Counted from the stretch's first letter, positions 1 to 8,008 are shown. The stretch is DNA of 14,055 nucleotides from Sphingomonas sp. UBA4766 (GCA_002403415.1 DHHS01000051.1:1-14055); one strand, 5' to 3'. A program made the numbers and translations. The notes: a model not told the origin generated them from the letters alone.

Positions 1-444
1 GCGCCGTCGGCGCTCGCGCCATCCGCGCCGCCGCCCGCCGCCGCACCGCCCCCAGGTGTCGCCACCGCGCCGATTATCGCGGGGGAGGGGGATGCCCCCT
101 ATGACCTGGACACCGGCGCGGGCGGTGGTGCAGGCTTTGTGCCGCCGCGTTGGCTGCACAAGGTCACGAATGACGAGTTTTTTCCGCTGGTCGATCCCGA
201 GCTGCTTCAGGCATCGCTGGAGGTGGATTACCGGATGCAATGCACGATTGCGTTGTCCACGCGCGTGCAGTGCCGCGTTTTGAAGGAGGCCCCCTTTTAC
301 CCCGGCCTGCGCCGCGCGGTGATGGCGGCGGTGCCATTGTTGCGCATGGCGCCTGCCAGGCGCGACGGTCGGCTGGTCGATGGCCAGCGCGTCGAATTCT
401 GGTGGCGGATCAGCGTTACGCACGGCGACGTGCAGCTGCGCTGA
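1..444 (+). CDS. 3' part of an unidentified protein, weakly TonB-C-like
   Basis: The reading frame is open from the first base of the window to a TGA at 442-444, so the 5' end lies outside. The visible 147 residues begin with an Ala/Pro-rich stretch (about residues 1-25), then a Gly-rich linker, then a compact segment starting near PPRWLHKVTNDEF. Codon use resembles the neighbouring genes (G/C third positions), which supports real coding. The last 80 residues contain a short Cys-bearing strand (TRVQCRVLKEAPFYPGL), the element RMAPARRDGRLVDGQ and a terminal aromatic strand. This order resembles a TonB C-terminal domain (V.C.V..SP, then F.PAR.DG.PV), and a Pro-rich spacer is also typical of TonB. 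The resemblance is by eye only. It could equally be an unrelated periplasmic protein. It ends 56 bp before ptsP. Confidence 0.6.
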   Translation, partial: APSALAPSAPPPAAAPPPGVATAPIIAGEGDAPYDLDTGAGGGAGFVPPRWLHKVTNDEFFPLVDPELLQASLEVDYRMQCTIALSTRVQCRVLKEAPFYPGLRRAVMAAVPLLRMAPARRDGRLVDGQRVEFWWRISVTHGDVQLR

Positions 445-500
445 CCCCGGACGCTGCACGGCGCTGTTAACTCGACCCCCTTTCTGATACCGACCGGTTT

Positions 501-2771
501 ATGGCTGCTTCTGCAACGGCATCAGCGCGAGAAATATTGGTGCGGCTGCACGACGTGATGGCCGCGCGCACGACTGCGCAGGCCAAGTTGAACCATGTCG
601 TCCAGATCATTGGCGAAGCGACCGCCAGCGAAGTTTGCTCCATCTATCTGCTGCGCGACGGTGTGCTGGAGCTGTTTGCGACGCAAGGGCTTGACCAGGC
701 AGCGGTGCATGTGACGCGGCTGGCGCTGGGCGAGGGGCTGGTCGGCACGATCGCGCAGGACAATGAACCGCTCAACCTGGATGAGGCGGCCAGCCATCCC
801 GATTTCGCCTATCGCCCGGAAACGGGGGAAGACAAGTTCCACAGCTTTGCCGGGGTGCCGATCATCCGCCGCGAGCGCGCGGTGGGGGTGCTGTGCGTCC
901 AGCATGCCGATCCGCGCCGCTATGCCGATGTCGAGATCGAAGCGCTGCAAACGGTGGCGATGGTACTGGCGGAGTTGATCGCCAATGCCGATCTGATCGA
1001 TGATGCCGCCACCACCACCCGGCCGACCCCGCAAACCGCGTCGCGGATCACGGGCCTGAAGCTGGTGGACGGCATGGCGCGCGGGCTGGCGGTGTTTCAC
1101 CAGCCGCGCATCACCATCGACCACACCATGGCCGAAGATACCGAGGCCGAGCGCCACCGCGTTTATGCAGCATTCGACCGGATGCGCGAACAGATTGAGC
1201 GTATGGCCGCGCAGGCCGAGTTCGGCATGGGCGGCGAGCATGAAGAAGTGCTCCAGACCTATAAAATGTTCGCTTATGATGAGGGATGGAGCCGCCGGAT
1301 CAATGAAGCGATCGACAGCGGCCTGACTGCTGAGGCTGCGATCGAACGTGTGCAGCAACGCACGCGCAGCCGGATGCGCCAGATCGACGACCCGTTGCTG
1401 GCCGAACGGATGCACGATCTTGAGGATTTGTCGAACCGGCTGCTGCGCATCGTGTCGGGTCAGATGGGCACGGCGGCGCAAATGGGTTTGCGCCATGACG
1501 CGATCCTGATCGCGCGCAATCTGGGTCCGGCCGAGTTGCTCGAATATGACCGGCGGCGGTTGAAGGGCGTGATCCTGGAGGAAGGGTCGCTGACCGCGCA
1601 TGTCACCATCGTCGCGCGCGCGATGGGGGTGCCGGTCTTGGGGCGCGTGCGCGATGTGCGCCGGTTAATCGGCGAGGGCGATCTGCTCCTCCTCGATGTG
1701 ACAGCGGGCACGGTGTTTGCCCGGCCCACATCCGCGATAGAGGAGGGGTTTGAGGCCAAGCTGCTGATGAGCCAGCGTCGCCGCGCCTCGTTCGCCGCGC
1801 TGCGTGATCAGCCGCCGGTGACACGCGATGGCAGGCGGATTACGGTGATGGTCAATGCGGGCCTGCGCGATGATGTGGCAGCTCTCGACCTGACGGGGGC
1901 GGACGGGATCGGGCTGTTCCGCACCGAGTTTCAGTTCCTGGTCTCTGCCACTTTGCCGCAGCGCGAGCGGCAGCAGCGGCTCTACCGGGACGTGATGGAG
2001 GCGGCGGGCGCGCGTCCCGTCATTTTCCGCACGGTCGATATTGGCGGGGACAAGGTGCTCCCCTATTTGCGCGACGATAGCAGTGCGGACGAGAATCCGG
2101 CGATGGGGTGGCGCGCGCTCCGCTTAGCGCTCGAACGTGGCGGGCTGATGAAGGCGCAGGCGCGCGCGCTGATCGAGGCAGCGGCGGGACGCACGCTCAA
2201 CGTCATGTTCCCCATGGTGTCCGAACCCTGGGAGTTTGACGAGGCGCGCGGCCTGTTTGAAGCGCAGCGGGCCTGGCTTGCCGATCGCGGGCGCAAACTG
2301 CCGCTGGAGATTCGCTATGGCGCGATGCTCGAAGTGCCCGCCCTCGCCGAAATGCTCGACATCATGTTGCCGCGTCTCGATTTCCTGTCGGTGGGGACCA
2401 ATGATCTGACGCAGTTCCTGTTCGCGGCCGATCGCGCCAATCCCAAGCTGGCCGAGCGTTACGACTGGTTGAGCCCGGCGATTTTGCGGTTCCTCCACCG
2501 GCTGGTCGCCCCGGCGCGTGAGCACCGCGTTGATCTGGGCGTGTGCGGCGAAATGGGCGGTCGCACGTTGGAGGCGATGGCGCTAATTGGTCTTGGTATT
2601 GAGCGCCTGTCGATTACGCCCGCTGCCGTCGGTCCAATCAAGGCGATGATACGCTCGCTCGACCACGCCGCGATTACCCAAGCCCTGCCCGGCATGCTCG
2701 CCAATCCGCCGCGGGACCTGCGCGGCGTGCTCGCCGACTGGGCGCGCGATCACAATGTCGAGCTGAGTTGA
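501..2771 (+). CDS. ptsP: PtsP, nitrogen-PTS enzyme I (phosphoenolpyruvate-protein phosphotransferase)
   Basis: This cytoplasmic enzyme takes phosphate from phosphoenolpyruvate and passes it to the HPr-like protein NPr (PtsO), which feeds regulatory EIIA-Ntr. The 756-residue length fits PtsP, not sugar-PTS enzyme I (about 575), because of an N-terminal GAF sensor domain (about residues 20-165). The HPr-binding helical region spans about 185-300. The phosphohistidine domain follows (about 335-410), with the active His367 in SLTAHVTIVAR. The C-terminal PEP-binding barrel (about 430-725) has GIGLFRTEF with Arg474, TVDIGGDKVLPYL, LSVGTNDLTQF and CGEMGG with the catalytic Cys682. All key residues are present, so the protein should be active. 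ATG 501 is the first start in frame and keeps the full GAF domain; no strong Shine-Dalgarno is seen. GAF domains of some PtsP proteins sense glutamine; whether this one does cannot be read from the sequence. Confidence 0.96.
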   Translation: MAASATASAREILVRLHDVMAARTTAQAKLNHVVQIIGEATASEVCSIYLLRDGVLELFATQGLDQAAVHVTRLALGEGLVGTIAQDNEPLNLDEAASHPDFAYRPETGEDKFHSFAGVPIIRRERAVGVLCVQHADPRRYADVEIEALQTVAMVLAELIANADLIDDAATTTRPTPQTASRITGLKLVDGMARGLAVFHQPRITIDHTMAEDTEAERHRVYAAFDRMREQIERMAAQAEFGMGGEHEEVLQTYKMFAYDEGWSRRINEAIDSGLTAEAAIERVQQRTRSRMRQIDDPLLAERMHDLEDLSNRLLRIVSGQMGTAAQMGLRHDAILIARNLGPAELLEYDRRRLKGVILEEGSLTAHVTIVARAMGVPVLGRVRDVRRLIGEGDLLLLDVTAGTVFARPTSAIEEGFEAKLLMSQRRRASFAALRDQPPVTRDGRRITVMVNAGLRDDVAALDLTGADGIGLFRTEFQFLVSATLPQRERQQRLYRDVMEAAGARPVIFRTVDIGGDKVLPYLRDDSSADENPAMGWRALRLALERGGLMKAQARALIEAAAGRTLNVMFPMVSEPWEFDEARGLFEAQRAWLADRGRKLPLEIRYGAMLEVPALAEMLDIMLPRLDFLSVGTNDLTQFLFAADRANPKLAERYDWLSPAILRFLHRLVAPAREHRVDLGVCGEMGGRTLEAMALIGLGIERLSITPAAVGPIKAMIRSLDHAAITQALPGMLANPPRDLRGVLADWARDHNVELS

Positions 2772-2780
2772 CCGGAATCC

Positions 2781-2807
2781 CAGAATTCTGCGCACTTCGC
2801 GTTGACA
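2781..2807 (+). promoter_or_regulatory. Palindrome plus TTGACA box upstream of the RodZ-like gene
   Basis: CAGAATTCTG (2781-2790) is a perfect 10-base palindrome. Eleven bases further on, TTGACA (2802-2807) matches the sigma-70 -35 consensus exactly. At 16-18 bases spacing no convincing -10 is seen (the bases around 2824-2831 read GAACAAGC), so a promoter here is only possible. The palindrome could be an operator or chance. Confidence 0.25.
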
Positions 2808-2843
2808 GCGGCGCCTTGCTTTGGAACAAGCCGAGCGCTGGCC

Positions 2844-2849
2844 AGGGGA
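2844..2849 (+). promoter_or_regulatory. Ribosome binding site deciding the RodZ-like start
   Basis: AGGGGA lies 7 bases before ATG 2857. The longer frame from TTG 2821 has no such site, so this argues for the shorter protein. Confidence 0.6.
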
Positions 2850-2856
2850 TGATGAT

Positions 2857-3864
2857 ATGATGGATGCCAAGCTGCCCGATGGCGGTGCCGACGATAACGC
2901 ATCTCTCTTCCCCAAGACGGCGGGCGAGCGGTTGCAAGACGCGCGCGAGTCGCTGGGGCTGTCGCTCGCGGAAATCGCCGAGCGCACGCGCGTGCCAATC
3001 CGCCATCTTGAAGGCATTGAAAAGTCAGACTTTTCTACTTTGCCCTCGCCAACCTACGCGATCGGCTTTGCCAAGGCCTATGCGCGTGCCGTTGGCCTTG
3101 ATGAGGCGATGATCGGGCGCGAAATCCGCGGGACCGGCCATGTCACGCGCGCAGTGCCGCAATATCAGCCGCTTGAGCCCAATGATCCCAAGCGATTGCC
3201 GCCGCGCGGCTTGGCAATGGTTGGTGCGGTCGTCGCGCTTATCGCGGTCATTGGCCTTATCCTGGTTTACGGCGTCGGGCTGTTCGATGGCGGCGATGCT
3301 ACATCCGGGCTGGCGGTGGAGCAAACTGCGCCGGTGCGCGAGACAGCCGCACCCGCACCCGCACCCGCCCGTGCACCAACGCAGCAAGTCGTGCTGAGCG
3401 CAACCGACATTGTGTGGCTGCGCATTTACACCGCTGAGAAGACGTTGTTCGAATCCGAAATGCAGCCCGGCGACCGCTATGAAGTGCCGCAGGATGCGGT
3501 GCGCCCGATGATTAACATCGGCCGTCCCGACAAGCTGACCGTAACCGTCAATGGCAACGTCGTTGCCCCATTGGGTACGGGCGAACGGGCGATCAAGGAT
3601 GTTGAAATCAGCGCGGCGGCGTTGCTTGCGCGCGGCGCTGCGCCCTCCGCTGCTACCGGTGCGGTCAGTACCGCCGACGCGATCGACCAGCCTGCGAATG
3701 CTGCGCGGACGGTGGCGCGGCGCTCTCCGCGTCTTGAAAATGCTGCGCCGCGCCGCGCCGCGCCTTCGCGCAACGACCCGCTGAGCGATGCCGAATTGAC
3801 GCGCCGGGCGAACGCGGCCGCTGCTGCCTCGGCGCCACCATCGGGTGATCCCCCGGCACCATAA
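2857..3864 (+). CDS. RodZ-like HTH, single-TM, DUF4115 protein
   Basis: The 335-residue protein has the RodZ layout. A cytoplasmic helix-turn-helix domain of the HTH_25/Xre type occupies about residues 21-85 (GERLQDARESLGLSLAEIAE, then LEGIEKSDFSTLPSPTYAIG). One membrane helix follows at about 118-143, then an Ala/Pro linker encoded by short tandem CACCCG-like repeats. The periplasmic DUF4115 domain spans about 184-255 (DIVWLRIYTAEKTLFES), followed by a basic, disordered Ala/Pro-rich tail. RodZ links the MreB cytoskeleton to the membrane and supports rod shape. That role is inferred from architecture, and no mre genes are in the window. The start is set at ATG 2857 because of the AGGGGA 7 bases upstream; ATG 2860 is equally spaced and TTG 2821 would add 12 residues. 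It lies 85 bp after ptsP and 66 bp before the YbgF-like gene. Confidence 0.85.
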   Translation: MMDAKLPDGGADDNASLFPKTAGERLQDARESLGLSLAEIAERTRVPIRHLEGIEKSDFSTLPSPTYAIGFAKAYARAVGLDEAMIGREIRGTGHVTRAVPQYQPLEPNDPKRLPPRGLAMVGAVVALIAVIGLILVYGVGLFDGGDATSGLAVEQTAPVRETAAPAPAPARAPTQQVVLSATDIVWLRIYTAEKTLFESEMQPGDRYEVPQDAVRPMINIGRPDKLTVTVNGNVVAPLGTGERAIKDVEISAAALLARGAAPSAATGAVSTADAIDQPANAARTVARRSPRLENAAPRRAAPSRNDPLSDAELTRRANAAAAASAPPSGDPPAP

Positions 3865-3930
3865 GGCTGGCGGAGATCGGAAGCTGTCCGCTATAGGATG
3901 GTTTATCGACGCAACCGGCGAGTGACAGAA

Positions 3931-4908
3931 ATGGCAATGCGCAAGACTTTCATGAAACTGATCCTGCTGAGCGGGATCGCCTGCACAGGTACGCCCGCGC
4001 TGGCGCAAAGCGCGATTGAGGGGCGGGTCGACCGGCTGGAACGCGAGATGCGTGCGGTTCAGCGCAAGGTGTTTCCCGGCGGCAACGGTCAATATTTCCC
4101 CCCCGACATCACGCCTGCTGATCCCAAGGTGCAGGCGCCCGGCGTTCCCGCGACCAGTGCGATCAGCGATTTGTCGGCACGGGTCAGCGCGGTGGAATCG
4201 CAATTGACCGCGCTCACCGGCCAGTCGGAGCAGCATCAATTTAAGCTTCAACAGCTTGAGGAAGCCTTCAACGCCTACAAACGGACCGCCGATGCCCGAC
4301 TGAAAGCGCTGGAGGATGCAGCAGCGGCGACCACCGCGTCAGTCGCGGCAACACCCGCGCCGGGACCGGCGGTTGGCGCAGGCGGTGCGACATCGCGTGT
4401 CGGCGCGCCGCTTTCCCGGCCGACGACCGCAACCCCGTCGCCCTTGGCGAAGTCCGCACCCGCCGATCCCGAGCGCGCCGCGCGGATTGCCGCGATTGAA
4501 AAGCCCGCGACGGCCGACCCGGCCGATGACCTGTATGTCTATGGCTTTCGGCTGTGGCAGGCCAAGCTCTATCCCGAGGCGGAGGCGCCACTGAAGCAGG
4601 TCGTCGCCAAATATCCGACGCACCGGCGCGCAAGCTGGGCGCAGAATCTGTTGGGCCGCAGCTATCTCGACCAGGGCAAGCCCAGCCTTGCCAGCCATGC
4701 CTTTTACGACAATTACAAGAACTTTCCCGAAGGCGAGCGTGCGCCCGACAGCCTGTTTTACCTTGCCGCGGCGCTGAAACGGCTCGGCAAGACATCAGCC
4801 GATGTCTGCAAGGTTTATGACGAGTTGCTTGACGTCTATGGTAATCGCATCAGCGCGACGATGCGGGCCGATGTCGCGCAAAACCGCACGGCCGAAAAGT
4901 GCAAATGA
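3931..4908 (+). CDS. ybgF: YbgF/CpoB-like periplasmic coiled-coil TPR protein
   Basis: This is an exported 325-residue protein. A Sec signal peptide covers about residues 1-25, with likely cleavage after PALA before QS. Coiled-coil segments follow (VDRLEREMRAVQRKV and the stretch around LSARVSAVESQLTALTGQ), then an Ala/Pro-rich linker (about 130-195). C-terminal TPR-type helices start at about 200 (LYVYGFRLWQAKLYPEAE, then HRRASWAQNLLGRSYLDQGK, then PDSLFYLAAALKRLGK). This coiled-coil plus TPR order is that of YbgF/CpoB, which works with the Tol-Pal system and coordinates peptidoglycan synthesis with outer-membrane constriction. The tilS gene begins one base after its stop, matching the ybgF-tilS-ftsH order seen in other alphaproteobacteria. 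No tolB or pal lies just upstream; the RodZ-like gene does. An upstream in-frame ATG at 3898 would put 11 basic residues before the signal peptide and is less likely. ATG 3937 is also possible. Confidence 0.85.
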   Translation: MAMRKTFMKLILLSGIACTGTPALAQSAIEGRVDRLEREMRAVQRKVFPGGNGQYFPPDITPADPKVQAPGVPATSAISDLSARVSAVESQLTALTGQSEQHQFKLQQLEEAFNAYKRTADARLKALEDAAAATTASVAATPAPGPAVGAGGATSRVGAPLSRPTTATPSPLAKSAPADPERAARIAAIEKPATADPADDLYVYGFRLWQAKLYPEAEAPLKQVVAKYPTHRRASWAQNLLGRSYLDQGKPSLASHAFYDNYKNFPEGERAPDSLFYLAAALKRLGKTSADVCKVYDELLDVYGNRISATMRADVAQNRTAEKCK

Positions 4909-4909
4909 C

Positions 4910-5959
4910 ATGATGCCGCTGGCGGAGGCGCCTGTCGCGCGCTTCCGTGCGAGTGTCGAAGGGGTCGCCGCGCCGCTGGGCGCGCGGCGGCTGGCGCTCG
5001 CGGTATCGGGCGGGCCGGACAGCATGGCGATGCTTGCGCTCGCGGCGGCCGCGTTTCCGGGGCAAGTGGCGGCGGCGACCGTTAACCACCGGCTGCGCAC
5101 CGCCAATGCTGACGAGGCGGCGATGGTCGCCGCTTGGTGCGCGGGCGCGGGAGTGCCGCATGCGACGTTGGTCGTGGACCAGCCGCGCGACCCGCGCGAA
5201 AACCTGCACGATTGGGCGCGGCGTCGACGATACCGGCTGCTTGAGCATTGGGCGATTGCGGTGGGCGCGCATCTGCTCGCCACCGCGCACCACGCCGATG
5301 ATCAGGCCGAAACTTTCCTGATGCGCGCGGCACGCGGATCGGGTGTGGCCGGGCTGGCGGGTATTCGGGCGCGGCAGACGCTGGAGGTGTCCAAAGTCGT
5401 CAGCGAGGAGCCGCTGACGATGGATGTCTGGTCGCTCGACCTGATCCGTCCGCTGCTCGGGTGGCGGCGGCACGAATTGCATTCGATCGCGGTTGCGCAT
5501 GCCATCCCCTTTGTCGATGACCCCAGCAATGCTGACGGCCGGTTCGACCGCACGCAGTTTCGCGGCATGTTGGCGACGACACCGCTGCTCGACCCCGCGC
5601 AGATTGCGCGTGCGACCGAGCATGCCGCCGAGGCCGACGCTGCGCTGCGGGCGATGGAGCGCTGGCTGTGGACGATTCGCAAGGTCATGCCCGTTGGCGT
5701 CGAGGATCCCGACGATCAGATTTGGCTCAATCTGGCCGATCTGCCCCGCGAGTTGAAGCGGCGGCTCGCGCGCGCGGCGATCAGCCATGTCCGCGATGTG
5801 AATGGCATCACCCGTCCTGACTTTAGCGATGCGACCAACATCGAGCCGCTGCTCGATGCGCTGGAGGCAGGGAAGTCGGCCACACAAGCCGGGATTCTGG
5901 CTACACCAAAGGCTGACATTTGGCGTTTTGCAGAAGCGCCACCGCGTCGATCACACTGA
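4910..5959 (+). CDS. tilS: TilS, tRNA(Ile)-lysidine synthase
   Basis: TilS uses ATP to attach lysine to C34 of the CAU-anticodon tRNA-Ile, changing its identity from Met to Ile. The N-type ATP pyrophosphatase loop SGGPDS is at residues 33-38. It is followed by the family motifs VNHRLR, ATAHHADDQAETFLMRAARG with GSGVAGLAGI, LIRPLLGWRR, and VDDPSNADGRFDRTQFR. The product is 349 residues, shorter than the E. coli enzyme (about 430). It appears to keep the catalytic part and one helical extension but lacks a clear C-terminal tRNA-binding domain, as many alphaproteobacterial TilS do. ATG 4910 and ATG 4913 are both usable. Both lie within a few bases of the ybgF stop at 4908, so translation is probably coupled. 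The open frame extends back to 4802, but that part overlaps the ybgF C-terminus and looks spurious. Confidence 0.94.
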   Translation: MMPLAEAPVARFRASVEGVAAPLGARRLALAVSGGPDSMAMLALAAAAFPGQVAAATVNHRLRTANADEAAMVAAWCAGAGVPHATLVVDQPRDPRENLHDWARRRRYRLLEHWAIAVGAHLLATAHHADDQAETFLMRAARGSGVAGLAGIRARQTLEVSKVVSEEPLTMDVWSLDLIRPLLGWRRHELHSIAVAHAIPFVDDPSNADGRFDRTQFRGMLATTPLLDPAQIARATEHAAEADAALRAMERWLWTIRKVMPVGVEDPDDQIWLNLADLPRELKRRLARAAISHVRDVNGITRPDFSDATNIEPLLDALEAGKSATQAGILATPKADIWRFAEAPPRRSH

Positions 5960-5985
5960 TGGGCTTAATCCCGTAACTTGTTCCA

Positions 5986-6013
5986 TTGCCATTAACCGCA
6001 GCGCGCTTATCTT
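5986..6013 (+). promoter_or_regulatory. Candidate promoter for ftsH
   Basis: TTGCCA (5986-5991) and TATCTT (6008-6013) are 16 bases apart, each matching the sigma-70 consensus at four of six positions. A start near 6020 would leave a leader of about 20 bases that includes an AAAGG ribosome site (6024-6028). An inverted repeat, CGCAGC (5997-6002) and GCTGCG (6018-6023), flanks the -10. No clear sigma-32 heat-shock promoter was seen. Confidence 0.38.
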
Positions 6014-6038
6014 AGAAGCTGCGAAAGGTGCCCTTTAA

Positions 6039-7991
6039 ATGAATGATCATGACAAGCAGCCCGATGGTGGCGGCAACCCGTGGATGAAGAGCTTGATGGT
6101 GTGGGTCGCGATCCTTGTCGCGATCGCGCTGTTCGTGACCGTTATCGAAGGCAGCAGCCGCAGCGCCGCACCCGCCGGTTCGCTCTCCTATTCCACCTTC
6201 CTTGCCAAGGTGCAGGAAGGGTCGGTGCGCGACGTCAATATTTCGGGCAATATCGTGTCGGGCACGCTGACCAATGGCGACAAGTTCCGCACCTATACCC
6301 CCGCCGATCCCGCGCTGACCGATCGGCTGCTCGCCAAGAATGTCGCGATCAACGCGCTTCCCGAGGAAGGACCGAGCATCTGGCAGGTGTTGCTGGTGCA
6401 ATCGCTGCCATTCCTGTTGTTCCTGGGTATTGCGTTTTTCGTGCTGCGCCAGATGCAGAAGAATTCGGGCTCGGGCGCAATGGGCTTTGGCAAGTCGCGC
6501 GCGCGGTTGCTGACCCAGAAAGAGGGCCGGGTGACGTTTGATGATGTCGCCGGCATCGACGAAGCGCGCGAGGAATTGCAGGAAATCGTCGAATTTCTGA
6601 AAGACCCCACCAAGTTTGCGCGGCTGGGCGGGAAAATCCCCAAGGGGGCGCTGCTGATCGGGTCGCCGGGCACGGGCAAGACGCTGCTCGCCCGCGCGAT
6701 TGCGGGGGAGGCGGGTGTGCCGTTCTTCACCATTTCGGGTTCAGACTTTGTCGAAATGTTCGTGGGCGTCGGCGCGAGCCGGGTGCGCGACATGTTCGAG
6801 CAAGCCAAGAAGAGCGCGCCGTGCATCGTCTTTATCGACGAAATTGATGCAGTCGGCCGCCATCGCGGTTCGGGCCTGGGCAATTCGAATGACGAGCGTG
6901 AGCAGACACTGAACCAGCTGCTCGTCGAGATGGACGGCTTTGAGGCGAATGAGGGAATCATCATCATTGCCGCGACCAACCGCCCCGATGTGCTCGACCC
7001 CGCGCTGCTGCGCCCCGGCCGCTTTGATCGGCAGGTGACGGTGCCGCGCCCCGACATTGAGGGGCGGGTCAAGATCATCGAAGTTCATATGAAAAAAGTG
7101 CCGCTGGCCCCCGATGTCGATCCGCGGGTCATTGCGCGCGGAACGCCGGGCTTTTCGGGCGCCGACCTTGCCAATCTGGTGAATGAGGCGGCGTTGCTGG
7201 CGGCGCGTCGCGGCAAGCGGCTGGTAGCGGCGCGCGAATTCGATGATGCGCGTGACAAGGTGCTGATGGGGGCAGAACGCCGCAGCATGGTGATGACCGA
7301 TGATGAAAAGCGGATGACCGCGTATCACGAAGCGGGCCATGCGCTGGTGTTCGCGCACGAGCCGACCGCTGACCCGATCCATAAGGCGACGATCATCCCG
7401 CGCGGCTTTGCGCTGGGCATGGTCCAGCCGCTGCCGGAGCGCGACACCTATAGCTATCACCGCGACAAGATGCATGCCGATATCGCGGTTGCCTTTGGCG
7501 GGCGCGTTGCCGAGGAGCTGGTATTCGGCCATGACAAGGTCAGCTCTGGCGCGTCGAACGACATCATGCAGGCGACCCGGTTGGCGCGCGCAATGGTCAC
7601 GAAATGGGGCTTGTCGGATGCGCTGGGCCCGCTTGATTTCAGCGAGTCCGAGGATAGCTTCACCGGCTACAGCATGTCGCGCAGCAAGCCGATGTCCGAT
7701 GAAACCGCCCGGCTGATCGACAGCGAAGTCAAGCGCTTTGTCGAGCGCGGGCTGGAGCGGGCGCGCGACATCCTGTCAACGAATATCGAGCAACTCCACA
7801 CCGTGGCGGGTGCGTTACTCGAATATGAAACGCTGACCGGGGACGAGATCAAGCGGCTGATCGCTGGCCAGGATATTGGCCGCGGCACGGGCGATGGCGA
7901 CAAGCCAGCGGTCCCGGTGTCGGGCAGTTCGGTGCCGAAAACGCGGCGGCCGGGAAATCCGTTCGGCAATCCCAGCCCGGCGGGCGCGTAA
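6039..7991 (+). CDS. ftsH: FtsH, membrane-bound ATP-dependent zinc metalloprotease
   Basis: FtsH is a hexameric inner-membrane AAA+ protease that extracts and degrades damaged membrane proteins and regulatory proteins. The 650-residue product has two membrane helices (about 18-37 and 114-136) around a periplasmic domain. The AAA+ module carries Walker A GSPGTGKT (208-215, Lys214), pore loop FVGVGAS, Walker B CIVFIDEID (262-270) and the second region of homology starting ATNRPDVLDPALLRPGRFD (from 312). The peptidase domain has the zinc site HEAGH (430-434) and the third ligand Asp508 in ASNDIMQATRLARAMV. The spacing of 78 residues between His430 and Asp508 equals that in the E. coli enzyme. 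Walker A has Ser where most FtsH proteins have the first Pro. The C-terminus is a short Pro/Gly-rich tail. ATG 6039 has AAAGG ten bases upstream. The gap after tilS is 79 bp with a possible promoter. Confidence 0.98.
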   Translation: MNDHDKQPDGGGNPWMKSLMVWVAILVAIALFVTVIEGSSRSAAPAGSLSYSTFLAKVQEGSVRDVNISGNIVSGTLTNGDKFRTYTPADPALTDRLLAKNVAINALPEEGPSIWQVLLVQSLPFLLFLGIAFFVLRQMQKNSGSGAMGFGKSRARLLTQKEGRVTFDDVAGIDEAREELQEIVEFLKDPTKFARLGGKIPKGALLIGSPGTGKTLLARAIAGEAGVPFFTISGSDFVEMFVGVGASRVRDMFEQAKKSAPCIVFIDEIDAVGRHRGSGLGNSNDEREQTLNQLLVEMDGFEANEGIIIIAATNRPDVLDPALLRPGRFDRQVTVPRPDIEGRVKIIEVHMKKVPLAPDVDPRVIARGTPGFSGADLANLVNEAALLAARRGKRLVAAREFDDARDKVLMGAERRSMVMTDDEKRMTAYHEAGHALVFAHEPTADPIHKATIIPRGFALGMVQPLPERDTYSYHRDKMHADIAVAFGGRVAEELVFGHDKVSSGASNDIMQATRLARAMVTKWGLSDALGPLDFSESEDSFTGYSMSRSKPMSDETARLIDSEVKRFVERGLERARDILSTNIEQLHTVAGALLEYETLTGDEIKRLIAGQDIGRGTGDGDKPAVPVSGSSVPKTRRPGNPFGNPSPAGA

Positions 7992-8008
7992 CCGCGCGCC
8001 ATTCGATC

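Noticed and set aside
465..490. TTAACT and TGATAC as a promoter for ptsP
   Set aside because: The spacing is only 12 bases, too short for sigma-70 recognition.
522..1601. Long open frame of 359 codons on the minus strand inside ptsP
   Set aside because: It lies wholly opposite a well-supported gene. Its composition (His/Arg/Gln-rich) is that of an antisense shadow in GC-rich DNA, and no family motif was recognised.
2823..2848. GGAAC box as an EcfG general-stress promoter ahead of the RodZ-like gene
   Set aside because: No CGTT-type -10 is found at 16-17 bases spacing.
3340..3380. Tandem CACCCG-type repeats in the RodZ-like gene as a possible CRISPR or regulatory repeat
   Set aside because: They simply encode an Ala-Pro linker between the membrane helix and the periplasmic domain.
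3025..4251. Long open frame of 408 codons on the minus strand across the RodZ-like and ybgF genes
   Set aside because: It covers two recognisable genes on the other strand and has no motif or plausible start context. It is a mirror of their codon bias.
4850..5887. 345-codon minus-strand frame opposite tilS
   Set aside because: TilS motifs on the + strand are unmistakable. The opposite frame shows no domain.
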